Source: an uncultured Muribaculaceae bacterium (GTDB lineage: Bacteria; Bacteroidota; Bacteroidia; Bacteroidales; Muribaculaceae). From it: a stretch of DNA of 53,212 nucleotides. Made by a program: the position numbers and the translations under genes. Positions 42,823 through 52,200 of this stretch are shown piece after piece. Location of the stretch: contig CAJTOB010000014.1 in NCBI GenBank assembly GCA_910578035.1, positions 1-53,212 of the forward strand, read 5' to 3'. How positions within the stretch are numbered: position 1 is the first letter of the stretch; each line of letters opens with the position of its first letter. The notes beneath the pieces were generated by a model. That model was not told the origin of the DNA. It ran no database searches and was given only the letters and a program-made list of their open reading frames with translations.

Positions 42823-44043
42823 TTAATGGTTATGTGTGTGGCCTTCGGGCACGGCAGAGCCCGTTTCGGCAAGACGTACAGCGGTTGCGCCTTCGCTTAC
42901 TACGACGGCTCCGTGGCGGAGACCGCTCTTGATTTCGACACGTTCACCGTCGGAAGCACCGAGCTCGACACGACGTTTGGCATATGCTTCGGGGTGCACG
43001 CGTTCATACACAAAGTAGGCGCCCTGTTGTTCGGATATGCCTGAAAGCGGCAGAGTTACCACGCCCTCGCGTTTGCCTCCGGCAAGATAAGCTGTGAATG
43101 TAGCGCCGGGTGTAAGGCCGTGTTCGTGAGGAATGGTGAAGAACAAAGGTACAAATGCCGATGCCGCTCCCGAAGGGGCTACAGGAGAGTGCATGCTCTT
43201 AAGCGCGATACGGATTGGGCTGCTATAAGGCTGTTCGATAACAGCCTCGGTAAACGAAGATGCCACAGGCAGGAAGCGGCGCGGAAGTTCGACACGCAAA
43301 GTCAGCTCTTTGTCGGAGGTAATGGTTGCTATAGGTTCGCCGGCTTCCACATACTGTCCTTCGGCAACGTTCAGGCTGCTTATACAGCCTGCGAGCGAGG
43401 CTAAGGCGCGGCCGCCGTTGGCCCGGGGGCTATATGCCGCCTTGGCTTGCTCATATGCAGCCACAGCGGCATTGTATTCTGTCGCAGTTACAAGGCGGTC
43501 TTCATAAAGAGGCTTTATCCGGTCAAGTTCGCGCTTGGCTGCATCGAGCACGGCCTTGGCGGCTGCATTGGCATCGCCGCCGAGAGTCGAAGCCGGGTCG
43601 ATGGTGGCGATAACGGTGCCGGGGCGAACATGGCTGCACGAATTGATGCCTTTGGCGAAATGCACTATACCCGTGATGGGTGCCGATACAATTCCCGCAC
43701 TCGATACAGAGGCGTCTGCCCGTCCGCTTACACGCACCACCTCATGAAACTCCGCCGGCCTTATAGTATCGAATTTAACGCCGAAACGCTCAGCCACTTC
43801 ATCATGAAGGGCTATTTCGTCGGTATGTTCGTGAGCCGGAGCCGGTTTGGCATGGTTATGGCCTTCATGACCTTCGTGGTCATGGTCGTGGTCATGATCA
43901 TGGTCCTTGTGTCCTTTGTGGTTCTCGTGGGCTTCGTGTGTATGACCGTGGCTGTGGTCGCAACCCACATGGTCGTCCGCGCTGTTATGGCATGCGCAAA
44001 GGGAGAGTGCAAGAATGATAGTGCTGATATAACCGGTTTTCAT
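42823..44043 (-). CDS. RND periplasmic adaptor with His-rich metal-binding N-terminus
   Basis: From ATG 44043 the protein has 406 aa. The signal ends in a lipobox-like LCAC (Cys18). Residues 25-73 are a low-complexity stretch with about 18 His alternating with Asp, Glu and Gly, a probable metal-scavenging segment. The rest follows the CusB/CzcB adaptor plan: barrel-sandwich (VVRVSGRADASVSSAGIVSA), alpha-hairpin (AVLDAAKRELDRIKPLYEDR), beta-barrel and membrane-proximal domains. It bridges the RND pump and TolC in the periplasm and may deliver metal to the pump. Confidence 0.94.
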   Translation of the reverse strand: MKTGYISTIILALSLCACHNSADDHVGCDHSHGHTHEAHENHKGHKDHDHDHDHDHEGHEGHNHAKPAPAHEHTDEIALHDEVAERFGVKFDTIRPAEFHEVVRVSGRADASVSSAGIVSAPITGIVHFAKGINSCSHVRPGTVIATIDPASTLGGDANAAAKAVLDAAKRELDRIKPLYEDRLVTATEYNAAVAAYEQAKAAYSPRANGGRALASLAGCISSLNVAEGQYVEAGEPIATITSDKELTLRVELPRRFLPVASSFTEAVIEQPYSSPIRIALKSMHSPVAPSGAASAFVPLFFTIPHEHGLTPGATFTAYLAGGKREGVVTLPLSGISEQQGAYFVYERVHPEAYAKRRVELGASDGERVEIKSGLRHGAVVVSEGATAVRLAETGSAVPEGHTHNH

Positions 44044-44107
44044 TTTTTTCAGTTTTTTGAAAAGCAAAAATAAGAAATTCCGGCCACATGAGCAACCGGA
44101 ATTATGT

Positions 44108-45355
44108 TCAGGCTTCTGCCAATTCTGTACAGTTGTAGCCGGCGAGCCGTACAGCCTCTGAAACTTTTGCCGCAGAAGCGTCGCCTGTTACTTCGGCCGT
44201 TCCAGCCGAGAGGTTGACAACGACGTCTTCAACACCATCAAGGGCGCGGATTGTTTTCTCGACATTGGCGCTGCAGTGAGGGCATGCCATGCCGTCGATT
44301 TTATAAGTCTTTTTCATGTCTGTTGATATTTTATGTGAGTGATTGTGATGTCGGTGGCTTATTGCAGCGAAAATGAGCAGTGCAACAAGCAGAGCCGAGC
44401 ATAGTGTGTCGAAGACAGGGAGGTCCGTGTGGCAGGCTTCATGGAGCGATGTGGTCGGAGGTATGAACCACGATGCGGGCAGCAGTAAATCTATTGCAAG
44501 GCCGAAAAGAATGGCGGTAACGACTACAGATGCTACATAAGCAGCCGTCGTGCGCTTGCCATATGTCTTGCCAAGCAGGATAATCGATGCGAAGTTGGCC
44601 GCCGGACCAGCCATGAGCATTACAAATGCTATGCCGGGCGAAAGCCCCTTGAGCATCAGAGACAGTGCAATAGGAATGGACCCCGTAGCACATATATACA
44701 TCGGAATCGCCACTATAACCACAGCAATCATGGCAAGCAGAGGATATTGGCTTAGAGAGGTGAAAAAGCTGTCGGGCACGAAAACTGTGATAAGCGCTGC
44801 CACAACAAGACCTATTACAAGCCATTTGCCAACAGATGCTACCATGTCGACGAAGCCATAGCGTACGGCGGCAATGCAGCGTGCTAAGAACCCTTCGGGC
44901 AGACGGTCGTCTTCTGTCGACAGTCTGCATACGGCTTTTTCTTCGTCTTTATCGCTGCGGTCAACTGCAAAACCGCCGGCGACAGAGCCTAAAAGCGCAG
45001 CCAGAGGACGCAATATGGCAAACGGCAGACCGAGCAGTGAGTATGTTGCCGCAATCGAATCGACGCCCGTCTGAGGTGTCGCAATAAGAAAAGAGGTGGT
45101 TGCACCCTTGGACGCTCCACGGCGATACAGCGATACAGCCGCAGGCAAAACGCCACACGAACACAAAGGCAAGGGTATGCCGAAGAGCGCAGCCTTGACG
45201 ACCGGTCTGATACCGCGGCCGCCAAGATGACGGCTCATCGCCGACGGCCTGACGAACGCATGAAGAATGCCCGCTACAAGAAAACCGAGCAATATATAAG
45301 GCGACATCCCATTGAGAATCGCCAGAAAAGCATGTGCAAAGTTCTGTAATTCCAT
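44108..45355 (-). CDS. SO_0444-type Cu/Zn permease fused to a C-terminal HMA domain
   Basis: This 415-aa membrane protein has about eight to ten helices in two repeats, with Cys motif IPLPLCSCGVLPAAVSLYRR and a second-repeat counterpart CATGSIPIALSLMLKG. This is the permease type annotated as SO_0444 family Cu/Zn efflux transporter. A His-rich linker (SHRHHNHSHK, about 331-340) leads to a heavy-metal-associated domain (about 347-415) with GMACPHCSANVEK. An in-frame ATG at 44317 begins exactly at the HMA domain. The gene opens the efflux operon, 64 nt before the adaptor gene. TAATTTTG ends four bases before its ATG. Confidence 0.88.
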   Translation of the reverse strand: MELQNFAHAFLAILNGMSPYILLGFLVAGILHAFVRPSAMSRHLGGRGIRPVVKAALFGIPLPLCSCGVLPAAVSLYRRGASKGATTSFLIATPQTGVDSIAATYSLLGLPFAILRPLAALLGSVAGGFAVDRSDKDEEKAVCRLSTEDDRLPEGFLARCIAAVRYGFVDMVASVGKWLVIGLVVAALITVFVPDSFFTSLSQYPLLAMIAVVIVAIPMYICATGSIPIALSLMLKGLSPGIAFVMLMAGPAANFASIILLGKTYGKRTTAAYVASVVVTAILFGLAIDLLLPASWFIPPTTSLHEACHTDLPVFDTLCSALLVALLIFAAISHRHHNHSHKISTDMKKTYKIDGMACPHCSANVEKTIRALDGVEDVVVNLSAGTAEVTGDASAAKVSEAVRLAGYNCTELAEA

Positions 45356-45359
45356 GCTG

Positions 45360-45367
45360 CAAAATTA
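45360..45367 (-). promoter_or_regulatory. -7 box (TAATTTTG) of the metal efflux operon
   Basis: This minus-strand match to TAnnTTTG ends four bases before the permease ATG, so the mRNA is leaderless or nearly so. No TTTG lies at -33; the direct repeat at 45390-45423 begins there instead. Confidence 0.55.
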
Positions 45368-45389
45368 CAAAACCACCTCGCCTCCCGCC

Positions 45390-45423
45390 TTACACAATTC
45401 CGCCAATCCCTTGCACAATTCCG
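45390..45423 (-). promoter_or_regulatory. Direct repeat, probable activator site for the metal efflux operon
   Basis: TTACACAATTCCG (45390-45402) and TTGCACAATTCCG (45411-45423) match at 12 of 13 positions with a 21-bp period, two helical turns. The proximal copy lies 22 bp before the -7 box, replacing the -33 element. Geometry and spacing are those of AraC-type activators; the protein involved is not identified. Confidence 0.6.
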
Positions 45424-45424
45424 T

Positions 45425-45460
45425 AAACAAAACAAGCTCCGGAGGTGAGTCCGGAGCTTG
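45425..45460 (-). terminator. Terminator of the etf/acyl-CoA dehydrogenase operon
   Basis: Perfect 11-bp arms CAAGCTCCGGA (45433-45443) and TCCGGAGCTTG (45450-45460) enclose a 6-nt loop. On the minus strand they are followed by TTTTGTTT. Confidence 0.8.
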
Positions 45461-45514
45461 GTAGTAGGGGTGGGAGAATAATTGTTAATTATTCACTCTT
45501 AATTCTTCATTGAA

Positions 45515-47218
45515 TCAGTTGATGCCGTAGGCTGCGAGCTGGGCGGGATCGAAGTTGTTGATAAATTCGATGTGGCGGGCTACTTCTGCCTGGGCGAATT
45601 TGGTGTAGACGGTGGCTACGTCGGCGAAAGAGGCGTCGGTTTTGGCGTCCTTGAGCAGGAGGTGTGCCATGATGATGGAACCGGCCATTTCGACGAGGCG
45701 GCGAGCCATGAAGTCGAGGTATTTGTTATCGCCAACAGCTGTTATCTTGGCAACTGCTGCTTCATATTCGGCGGTTAGCTTGGCGAGAACGTCGGCCTGA
45801 GCCTGGAATTCTGCGGGAATGCCTTCGGCAACATAGCTGTCGATGAGAGCCTTGTAGGTGCCGGTGGTGACGTGGCGGATAGCGGCCACTACCTGCAGCT
45901 GGGTTGTGCCTTCGTAGATGGAGGTGATGCGGGCGTCGCGATATACGCGTTCGCATGCATAGTCCTTCATGAAGCCCGAACCGCCGTGAATCTGAATGCA
46001 GTCGTATGCGTTCTGGTTGCAGTATTCACTGCCGAGACCTTTTGCAAGGGGTGTGAGCGCGTCGGCGAGACGGCTGTAGTGCTTCATTTCGGCACGTTCG
46101 TCGGGAGTGAGCGAGCGTTCGCGGGCGATGTCCTCGTAGAGTTTGTACATGTCTACGAAGCGAGCGGTCTCGTAGAGGAGCGAGCGCGAAGCCTGGAGCT
46201 TGGCGTTCATGATGGCGAGCATTTCGGCTACAGCGGGGAACTCGATGATGGCCTTGCCGAACTGGCGGCGTTCGAGGGCATACTGGTATGCTTCGCGGTA
46301 GGCGATTTCGCTTACGCCGACGCTCTGGGCGGCGATGCCGAGGCGGGCGCCGTTCATGAGGGCCATCACATATTTGATGAGGCCCATGCGGCGGCTACCG
46401 CAGAGTTCGGCGGGAGCGTTCTTGTATACGAGTTCGCAAGTGGGCGAGCCTTTGATACCCATTTTGTTTTCGATACGGCGCACGGTAACACCGCCGTTGC
46501 GCTTGTCGTAGATGAACATCGAGAGGCCGCGGCCGTCTTTGGTGCCTTCTTCAGAGCGGGCGAGCACGAGGTGGATATCGCTGTCGCCGTTGGTGATGAA
46601 GCGCTTTACGCCGTTGAGCACCCATGTGCCGTCTTCTTTCTGGGTAGCCTTGAGCATTACGCTCTGAAGGTCGGAACCGGCGTCGGGTTCGGTGAGGTCC
46701 ATCGACATGGTTTCGCCTTCGCATACGCGGGGAATGTATTTGGCGCGCTGCTCTTCGCTGCCAAATTCATAGAGGGTTTCGGCGCAGTCCTGGAGGCCCC
46801 AGAGGTTTTCGAAGCCGATATCGGCGCGGCTGACGATTTCGGCAGCCATGATATAGGGTGTGATAGGCATGTTGAGACCGCCGTAACGACGGGGCATTGC
46901 CATGCCCATGAGACCGGCCTTGCGGCAGAGGTCGAGGTTTTCAACAGTCTTGTCGGCGTAGTGTGCGCGGCCGTCGGAGCAGGAAGCGCCCTGATGGTCT
47001 ACGTCTTCGGCGTTTTCGGCAATGCGTCCGCCGCAGATTTCGCCCACGATTTCGAGCACTTTTTCATAGCTGTCCATGGCGTCGGCATAGTCGACGGGTG
47101 CGTAGTCGAACTTTTCGGCGTCGGTATAGTCGCGCTCGCGGAGTGCCACGATTTTCTCCATCAGGGGGTGGTGGAGGTGGTGCTTGAGGGCGGCGTTGTC
47201 GTTATAGTAATTAGCCAT
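45515..47218 (-). CDS. Acyl-CoA dehydrogenase family protein
   Basis: This 567-aa FAD enzyme has the acyl-CoA dehydrogenase plan. Substrate and FAD segments are DLTEPDAGSDLQSV and FITNGDSDIHLVLA, the C-terminal helical bundle contains LERRQFGKAIIEFPAVAEML and QIHGGSGFMKDYACERVYRD. The IYEGTTQLQ motif carries the usual catalytic Glu. At 567 residues it is longer than classical 380-residue members, like the VLCAD/FadE5-type proteins. Its start codon shares a base with the etfA stop (TAATG), so it is coupled to the ETF subunits that should accept its electrons. In Bacteroidota the physiological substrate is uncertain. Confidence 0.93.
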   Translation of the reverse strand: MANYYNDNAALKHHLHHPLMEKIVALRERDYTDAEKFDYAPVDYADAMDSYEKVLEIVGEICGGRIAENAEDVDHQGASCSDGRAHYADKTVENLDLCRKAGLMGMAMPRRYGGLNMPITPYIMAAEIVSRADIGFENLWGLQDCAETLYEFGSEEQRAKYIPRVCEGETMSMDLTEPDAGSDLQSVMLKATQKEDGTWVLNGVKRFITNGDSDIHLVLARSEEGTKDGRGLSMFIYDKRNGGVTVRRIENKMGIKGSPTCELVYKNAPAELCGSRRMGLIKYVMALMNGARLGIAAQSVGVSEIAYREAYQYALERRQFGKAIIEFPAVAEMLAIMNAKLQASRSLLYETARFVDMYKLYEDIARERSLTPDERAEMKHYSRLADALTPLAKGLGSEYCNQNAYDCIQIHGGSGFMKDYACERVYRDARITSIYEGTTQLQVVAAIRHVTTGTYKALIDSYVAEGIPAEFQAQADVLAKLTAEYEAAVAKITAVGDNKYLDFMARRLVEMAGSIIMAHLLLKDAKTDASFADVATVYTKFAQAEVARHIEFINNFDPAQLAAYGIN

Positions 47219-48246
47219 TATTTCGAGTTCTTTTTATAGTACTTGATGAGTTTGGGCACAACCTCTTCCATTTCGCCGGTGATAACGTAGTCGGCGATGG
47301 TGTTGATGGGTGCGTTGGGGTCGTTGTTGATGGAGATTATGATTGAGCTCTCCTGCATGCCGGCGATGTGCTGGATCTGGCCCGAGATACCGCAGGCAAT
47401 GTAGAGTTTGGGGCGTACGGTGACACCTGTTTGGCCAATCTGGCGTTCGTGTTCGATGAATCCGGCGTCTACAGCGGCACGAGATGCGCCTACTTCGCCG
47501 CCGAGAGTGTTGGCGAGGTCAAAGAGAAGCTGGAAGTTTTCTTTGCTGCCTACGCCGTAGCCGCCGGCCACGATGATGGGGGAGTTCTTGATGTTGACTT
47601 TCGACTTTTCGATGTGACGGTCTATGATTTCAACCACGAAGTCGGTGTCGTCTACATATTTCTTTGCATCGAGGTTGATTACCTCGCCTTTGTGGTCGGC
47701 GTTGAGGATTTCTTTCTTCATCACGCCTTCGCGCACGGTAGCCATCTGGGGGCGGCAGTCAGGGTTGACGATTGTAGCCACGATGTTACCGCCGAATGCC
47801 GGACGAATCTGATAGAGCAGTTCGCTGTATTCTTTGCCGGTCTTGGGGTCTTTGTGGTCGCCGATTTCGAGGGCGGTGCAGTCAGCGGTAAGGCCGCTGT
47901 GCAGGCAGGAGCTCACGCGAGGGCCGAGGTCGCGGCCGATGCATGTGGCGCCCATGAGGCAAATCTGCGGTTCGATTTCGCGGAAGAGCTTGATGAGGAT
48001 CGCTGCGTGGGGGTTGGAAGTGTAGGGGAAGAGGCGGCTGTCCTCTACTTTATATACAGTGTCTGCTCCGTAGGGGAAAATCTGCTTTTCGATGCCTTCG
48101 AGATTGTCGCCGATTACAAGAGCTTCAAGTTTCACACCGAGACGGTCGGCAAGGTGACGGCCTTTGGTGAGGAGTTCGAGGCTTACATCGGCTACACGGC
48201 CTTCGTCGTATTCGCAGTAGACTATGAGGTTATTCTTGTCTGACAT
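47218..48246 (-). CDS. etfA: Electron transfer flavoprotein, alpha subunit
   Basis: This 342-aa protein has the N-terminal ETF domain (NNLIVYCEYDEGRVADVSLE) and the C-terminal FAD-binding domain with VAGGYGVGSKENF, LGGEVGASRAAVDAGF, QIGQTGVTVRPKLYIACGIS and GQIQHIAGMQES. It pairs with EtfB to shuttle electrons from the acyl-CoA dehydrogenase. It lies 24 nt after etfB. Confidence 0.96.
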   Translation of the reverse strand: MSDKNNLIVYCEYDEGRVADVSLELLTKGRHLADRLGVKLEALVIGDNLEGIEKQIFPYGADTVYKVEDSRLFPYTSNPHAAILIKLFREIEPQICLMGATCIGRDLGPRVSSCLHSGLTADCTALEIGDHKDPKTGKEYSELLYQIRPAFGGNIVATIVNPDCRPQMATVREGVMKKEILNADHKGEVINLDAKKYVDDTDFVVEIIDRHIEKSKVNIKNSPIIVAGGYGVGSKENFQLLFDLANTLGGEVGASRAAVDAGFIEHERQIGQTGVTVRPKLYIACGISGQIQHIAGMQESSIIISINNDPNAPINTIADYVITGEMEEVVPKLIKYYKKNSK

Positions 48247-48270
48247 GGTGATAAATGATTGGAAGCGGTG

Positions 48271-49143
48271 TTAACCGATTGTGTGGTTTGCGATGAGTTC
48301 TTTAACGAGTTCTTCAATCTGACCGTCGTTGTTTTCGAGACGACGGCTTTCCTTGGCGGTGAAGACTACGTTTTCGATTGCTTTCACTTTTGTAGGAGAG
48401 CCGGCCAGACCAATCTGTGCGGGATCTGCTTCAACGAAAGCGGCGCCCCATTCGGGAATTGTGAGCTCGGGATGAGCGGCAACGATGGCTGCTTCGGCTT
48501 CTGTAAGTTTGCCGGCTTCCGAGGTGGAAACGGCGCGCTTATACTTCATGACACGCTTGGCGTTGCGGGGGCGGCATTCGGCTGCAGAACCGTTGACGGT
48601 AACCACGCAGGGCATGGGGCAGGACACGGTTTCAACGCCATGCTCGAGGCGGCGTTTGATTACCACTTTTCCATTTTCAACCGAGAGGATTTCTTCGGCG
48701 TATGTAACCTGAGGCAGGCCGAGTTTTTCTGCAATCTGCGGACCAACCTGGGCGGTATCGCCGTCGATAGCCTGACGGCCGCCGAGGATAAGGTCGTAGT
48801 CGCCGATTTTCTTTACAGCCATGGCCAGAGAGTAAGAAGTAGCCAGAGTGTCGGCACCGCCAAGGGCGCGGTCGGTGAGGACTATGCCTTTGTCTGCGCC
48901 GCGGTAGATAGCCTCGCGGATAACTTCGGCGGCACGGGGGAGGCCCATGGTGAGCATTGTGACGGTGCTGCCGGGATTCGCATCCTTGAGGCGGAGCGCC
49001 TGCTCGAGGGCGTTAAGGTCTTCAGGATTGAAGATTGCGGGAAGCGCGGCACGGTTGATTGTGCCGTCTTCCTTCATCGCATCTTTGCCTACGTTGCGGG
49101 TGTCGGGCACCTGCTTGGCAAGCACAATGATGTTCAAACTCAT
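48271..49143 (-). CDS. etfB: Electron transfer flavoprotein, beta subunit
   Basis: From ATG 49143 the protein has 290 aa, starting MSLNIIVLAKQVPDTRNVGK, the standard EtfB N-terminus. It contains IFNPEDLNALEQALRLKD, a nucleotide-binding LGGRQAIDGDTAQVGPQIAE and the conserved LPCVVTV-like segment MPCVVTVNGSAAECR. It is the first gene of etfB-etfA-acyl-CoA dehydrogenase. The open frame extends upstream to 49266, beyond the promoter, and is not used. Confidence 0.96.
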   Translation of the reverse strand: MSLNIIVLAKQVPDTRNVGKDAMKEDGTINRAALPAIFNPEDLNALEQALRLKDANPGSTVTMLTMGLPRAAEVIREAIYRGADKGIVLTDRALGGADTLATSYSLAMAVKKIGDYDLILGGRQAIDGDTAQVGPQIAEKLGLPQVTYAEEILSVENGKVVIKRRLEHGVETVSCPMPCVVTVNGSAAECRPRNAKRVMKYKRAVSTSEAGKLTEAEAAIVAAHPELTIPEWGAAFVEADPAQIGLAGSPTKVKAIENVVFTAKESRRLENNDGQIEELVKELIANHTIG

Positions 49144-49190
49144 AATCTTGTTTTTATGTTGTTTCTTGTGTTTACACGGGTTAAGGACTG

Positions 49191-49221
49191 CAAAATTAGT
49201 GTTTTTTAATCTTTTAGCAAA
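49191..49221 (-). promoter_or_regulatory. Promoter of the etfBA-acyl-CoA dehydrogenase operon
   Basis: On the minus strand, TTTG (49221-49218) and TAATTTTG (49198-49191) are spaced by 19 bp. The start codon follows 47 nt after the -7 box. Confidence 0.65.
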
Positions 49222-49282
49222 AGGTTTGACTTTTACCGGAGGATTCTCTTGTGTTAAAATATGCAATCCAAGACCCTATGAC

Positions 49283-52200
49283 TTACTTTGAGGCCGCTTT
49301 TTTGGCTTTTTTAAGCCATGAGAAAGCGTTGGTGAAGGCCTGGAGCCATGGCGTGAACGCACGTTCGCGCATCCAGTCGGGGCACCAAGCGCACTGCCAG
49401 GGGAAGATGGCGCGTTCGAGGTGTGGCATAAGGGCCAGATGACGGCCATCGGCCGAGCACATTGCAGCTACAGCGCCTTCCGAGCCGTTCGGGTTGCCGG
49501 GATAGCCCTCATATGCATAGCGGGCTGCCACACGTATTCCAGAGGTCTTGAAAGAGTCGGTGGTTACGAAGCGGCCTTCGCCGTGCGCCACCCAGATGCC
49601 TGCTGTAAGGCCTTTGAGGGAGCCGAACATTACGCTGCTGTCGTCTACAACTTTCATAGACACAAATTCAGATTCGAATTTGCCCGAGAGATTGTGGTGC
49701 ATTTCTACGGGGCGTATGTCGTTTCCGAGAGCTCCGCCGGAAAGCAGTCCGAGTTCGACCATAAGCTGGCAGCCGTTGCAGACACCGAGACTGAGGGTGT
49801 CGGGGCGGCTGTAGAATCGGCGCAGAGCCTCGCGGGCAGTGTCGTTCCAGCGGAAACCGCTCGCCCAGCCCTTGGCCGAGCCGAGAACGTCGCTGTTAGA
49901 GAAGCCGCCGCAGAATACTATCATGTCGATGTCGTCGAGTGTCTCGCGTCCGCTCATGAGGTCGGTCATATGCACGTCTTTGACATCGAAGCCGGCGCAG
50001 TAGAGCGAGTATGCCATTTCGCGGTCGCCGTTGACGCCTTTTTCGCGTATGATGGCGGCTCGGATACCCGATGGTTTATGGGGTGTCGCGGGTGCCTTGG
50101 TGCCGAGGCTTTTGCGCACTGCCGCAGGCACGGTGTAGCGAAGCGGTTGCTTGCCGAAGTTGGCATGGCGCTCGTCGGCACATGCTTTGGCTGTCTGCAT
50201 GAGGTCGAAGCGGTAGGACGGTTCATACCAGATTGTGCGCATTGCCGGTACTGATACGAAGAAGTTCTGCTCGCGGTGCGATATGGTGAGCACGTTTTCG
50301 TTTGCAACGGCACCGATTGGGAAATAGACTGCATCGAGACTGTCGAGGTATGCCTCAACGCGGTTCTTGAAGCGGTCTTCGACCTGGATTACAACGGCGG
50401 GGTTCTCGGCGAAAAGTATGCGCACGAGATCGGTCTGCTTGAGAATAGTCTCGAAGCCGTCGGTATAGAAATTGATGCCGCCGCCGGTGTTGGCGAAGCA
50501 CATTTCGAGAAGGGTTGTCACCAGACCTCCGGCGCTGACATCGTGCATTGCCGCAAGCCAGCCGTTATGCACAAGATGCTGCACGGCACCGAAGTGCTTG
50601 ATGAGGTGGTCGGCGTCGACATCGGCTGTCTTGCTGCCTACTTTGCCCATTGCCTGGGCGAGGGCGCTGCCGCCGAGTTCGAGAGCCGAACCGCTGAAGT
50701 CGATATAGTAGAGCGACGAGCGCGATGTGCGTTTTAGCACGGGCGAAACGGTGGCCTTGACATCGGAAACTTCGCCTGCGGCCGATATGATAACGGTGCC
50801 GGGCGCTTTCACGCTTGTTCCGTCGGGGTATTTCTGGGTCATTGAAAGGCTGTCCTTGCCTGTCGGAATGTTTATGCCGAGCTTGCATACAAAGTCGCTG
50901 CAAGCCTCAACCGCGCGGTAGAGGGCGGCATCTTCGCCGGGGTTCTTGCAGGGCCACATCCAGTTGGCGCTGAGCGATACAGCCGAAAGGCCGCCGTTGA
51001 GGTCGGCACCTACTATATTGGTGAGGGCTTCGGCCACGGCAAGGCGCGAGCCTGCCGCAACGTCTGCAAGAGCAGCCTGGGGCGCATGACCGATGGAGGT
51101 CGCGATGCCGGCGCGTCCGTGGTAGTCGAGTGCTACGACGCCGCAGTCGTTGAGGGGGAGCTGGTGCTGTCCGGCGCACTGCTGTGTTGCTACACGGCCG
51201 GTCACACTGCGGTCAACCTTGTTGGTTAGCCAATCTTTGCAGGCAACTGCGTCGAGGCCGAGCACAGCTTCTATATATTGGGGAATATCGGAGTCTGAAA
51301 GTTTGGCGTCTTCAAATTCGGGAGCTGCCGTAGTGTCGCGGATAACGGTTTTGGGTGGATTTCCGAGCATGTCGGCTACAGCGAGGTCAATGGCGTGCGA
51401 GCCGTCCGACGAGCGTCCGAACGACAGGCGTTTGTCGCCTGTGGTTTTGCCGACAACATAGAGCGGGGCGCGTTCGCGCGCGGCGATACGCTCTACCATG
51501 CCGATATTCTCGGGATTGATGACAAAGCCCATGCGCTCCTGGCTTTCGTTGCCGATGATTTCTTTGTCGGAGAGGGTCGGGTCGCCGACGGGGAGCGCGT
51601 CGATGTCTATGAAGCCGCCGGTGCTCTCGATGAGCTCGGAGAGTGCGTTGAGGTGACCACCTGCACCGTGGTCGTGGATAGACACGATGGGATTTTCGAG
51701 GCCTTCGGCAAGGGCGCGGATAAGGTTTGCCACACGCTTCTGCATTTCGGGGTTGGCGCGCTGCACGGCATTGAGCTCGATGGCTCCGGCATAGCGGCCT
51801 GTATCGACACTCGATACGGCACCGCCGCCCATGCCGATGCGGTAGTTGTCGCCGCCGGCAAGCACAACGGCCTGGCCCGGATCGGGCTCGCCTTTGATAG
51901 CATCGCGCTCGGCTGCGAAGCCGACACCGCCGGCAAGCATTATTACCTTGTCATAGCCCCAAGTGGCGCCTTTTTCCTGATGCTCGAATGTGAGAAGCGA
52001 GCCGCAGATAAGGGGCTGTCCGAATTTATTTCCGAAGTCGGAGGCGCCGTTAGAAGCTTTCACCAGAATGCGGGCCGGATCATGGTAGAGCCATTCGCGG
52101 GCTTTGGTAGAGCCAAGCCACGCAGGGTCATTGACGCGGTCGAAACGGGGATATGATGTCATGTAGACGGCAGTACCTGCAAGGGGCAGACTCGCCTTGC

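Noticed and set aside
45872..47239. 455-codon open frame on the plus strand
   Set aside because: It is antisense to the acyl-CoA dehydrogenase, rich in Ala, Val, Phe and Glu as expected for the complement of biased codons, and matches no family.
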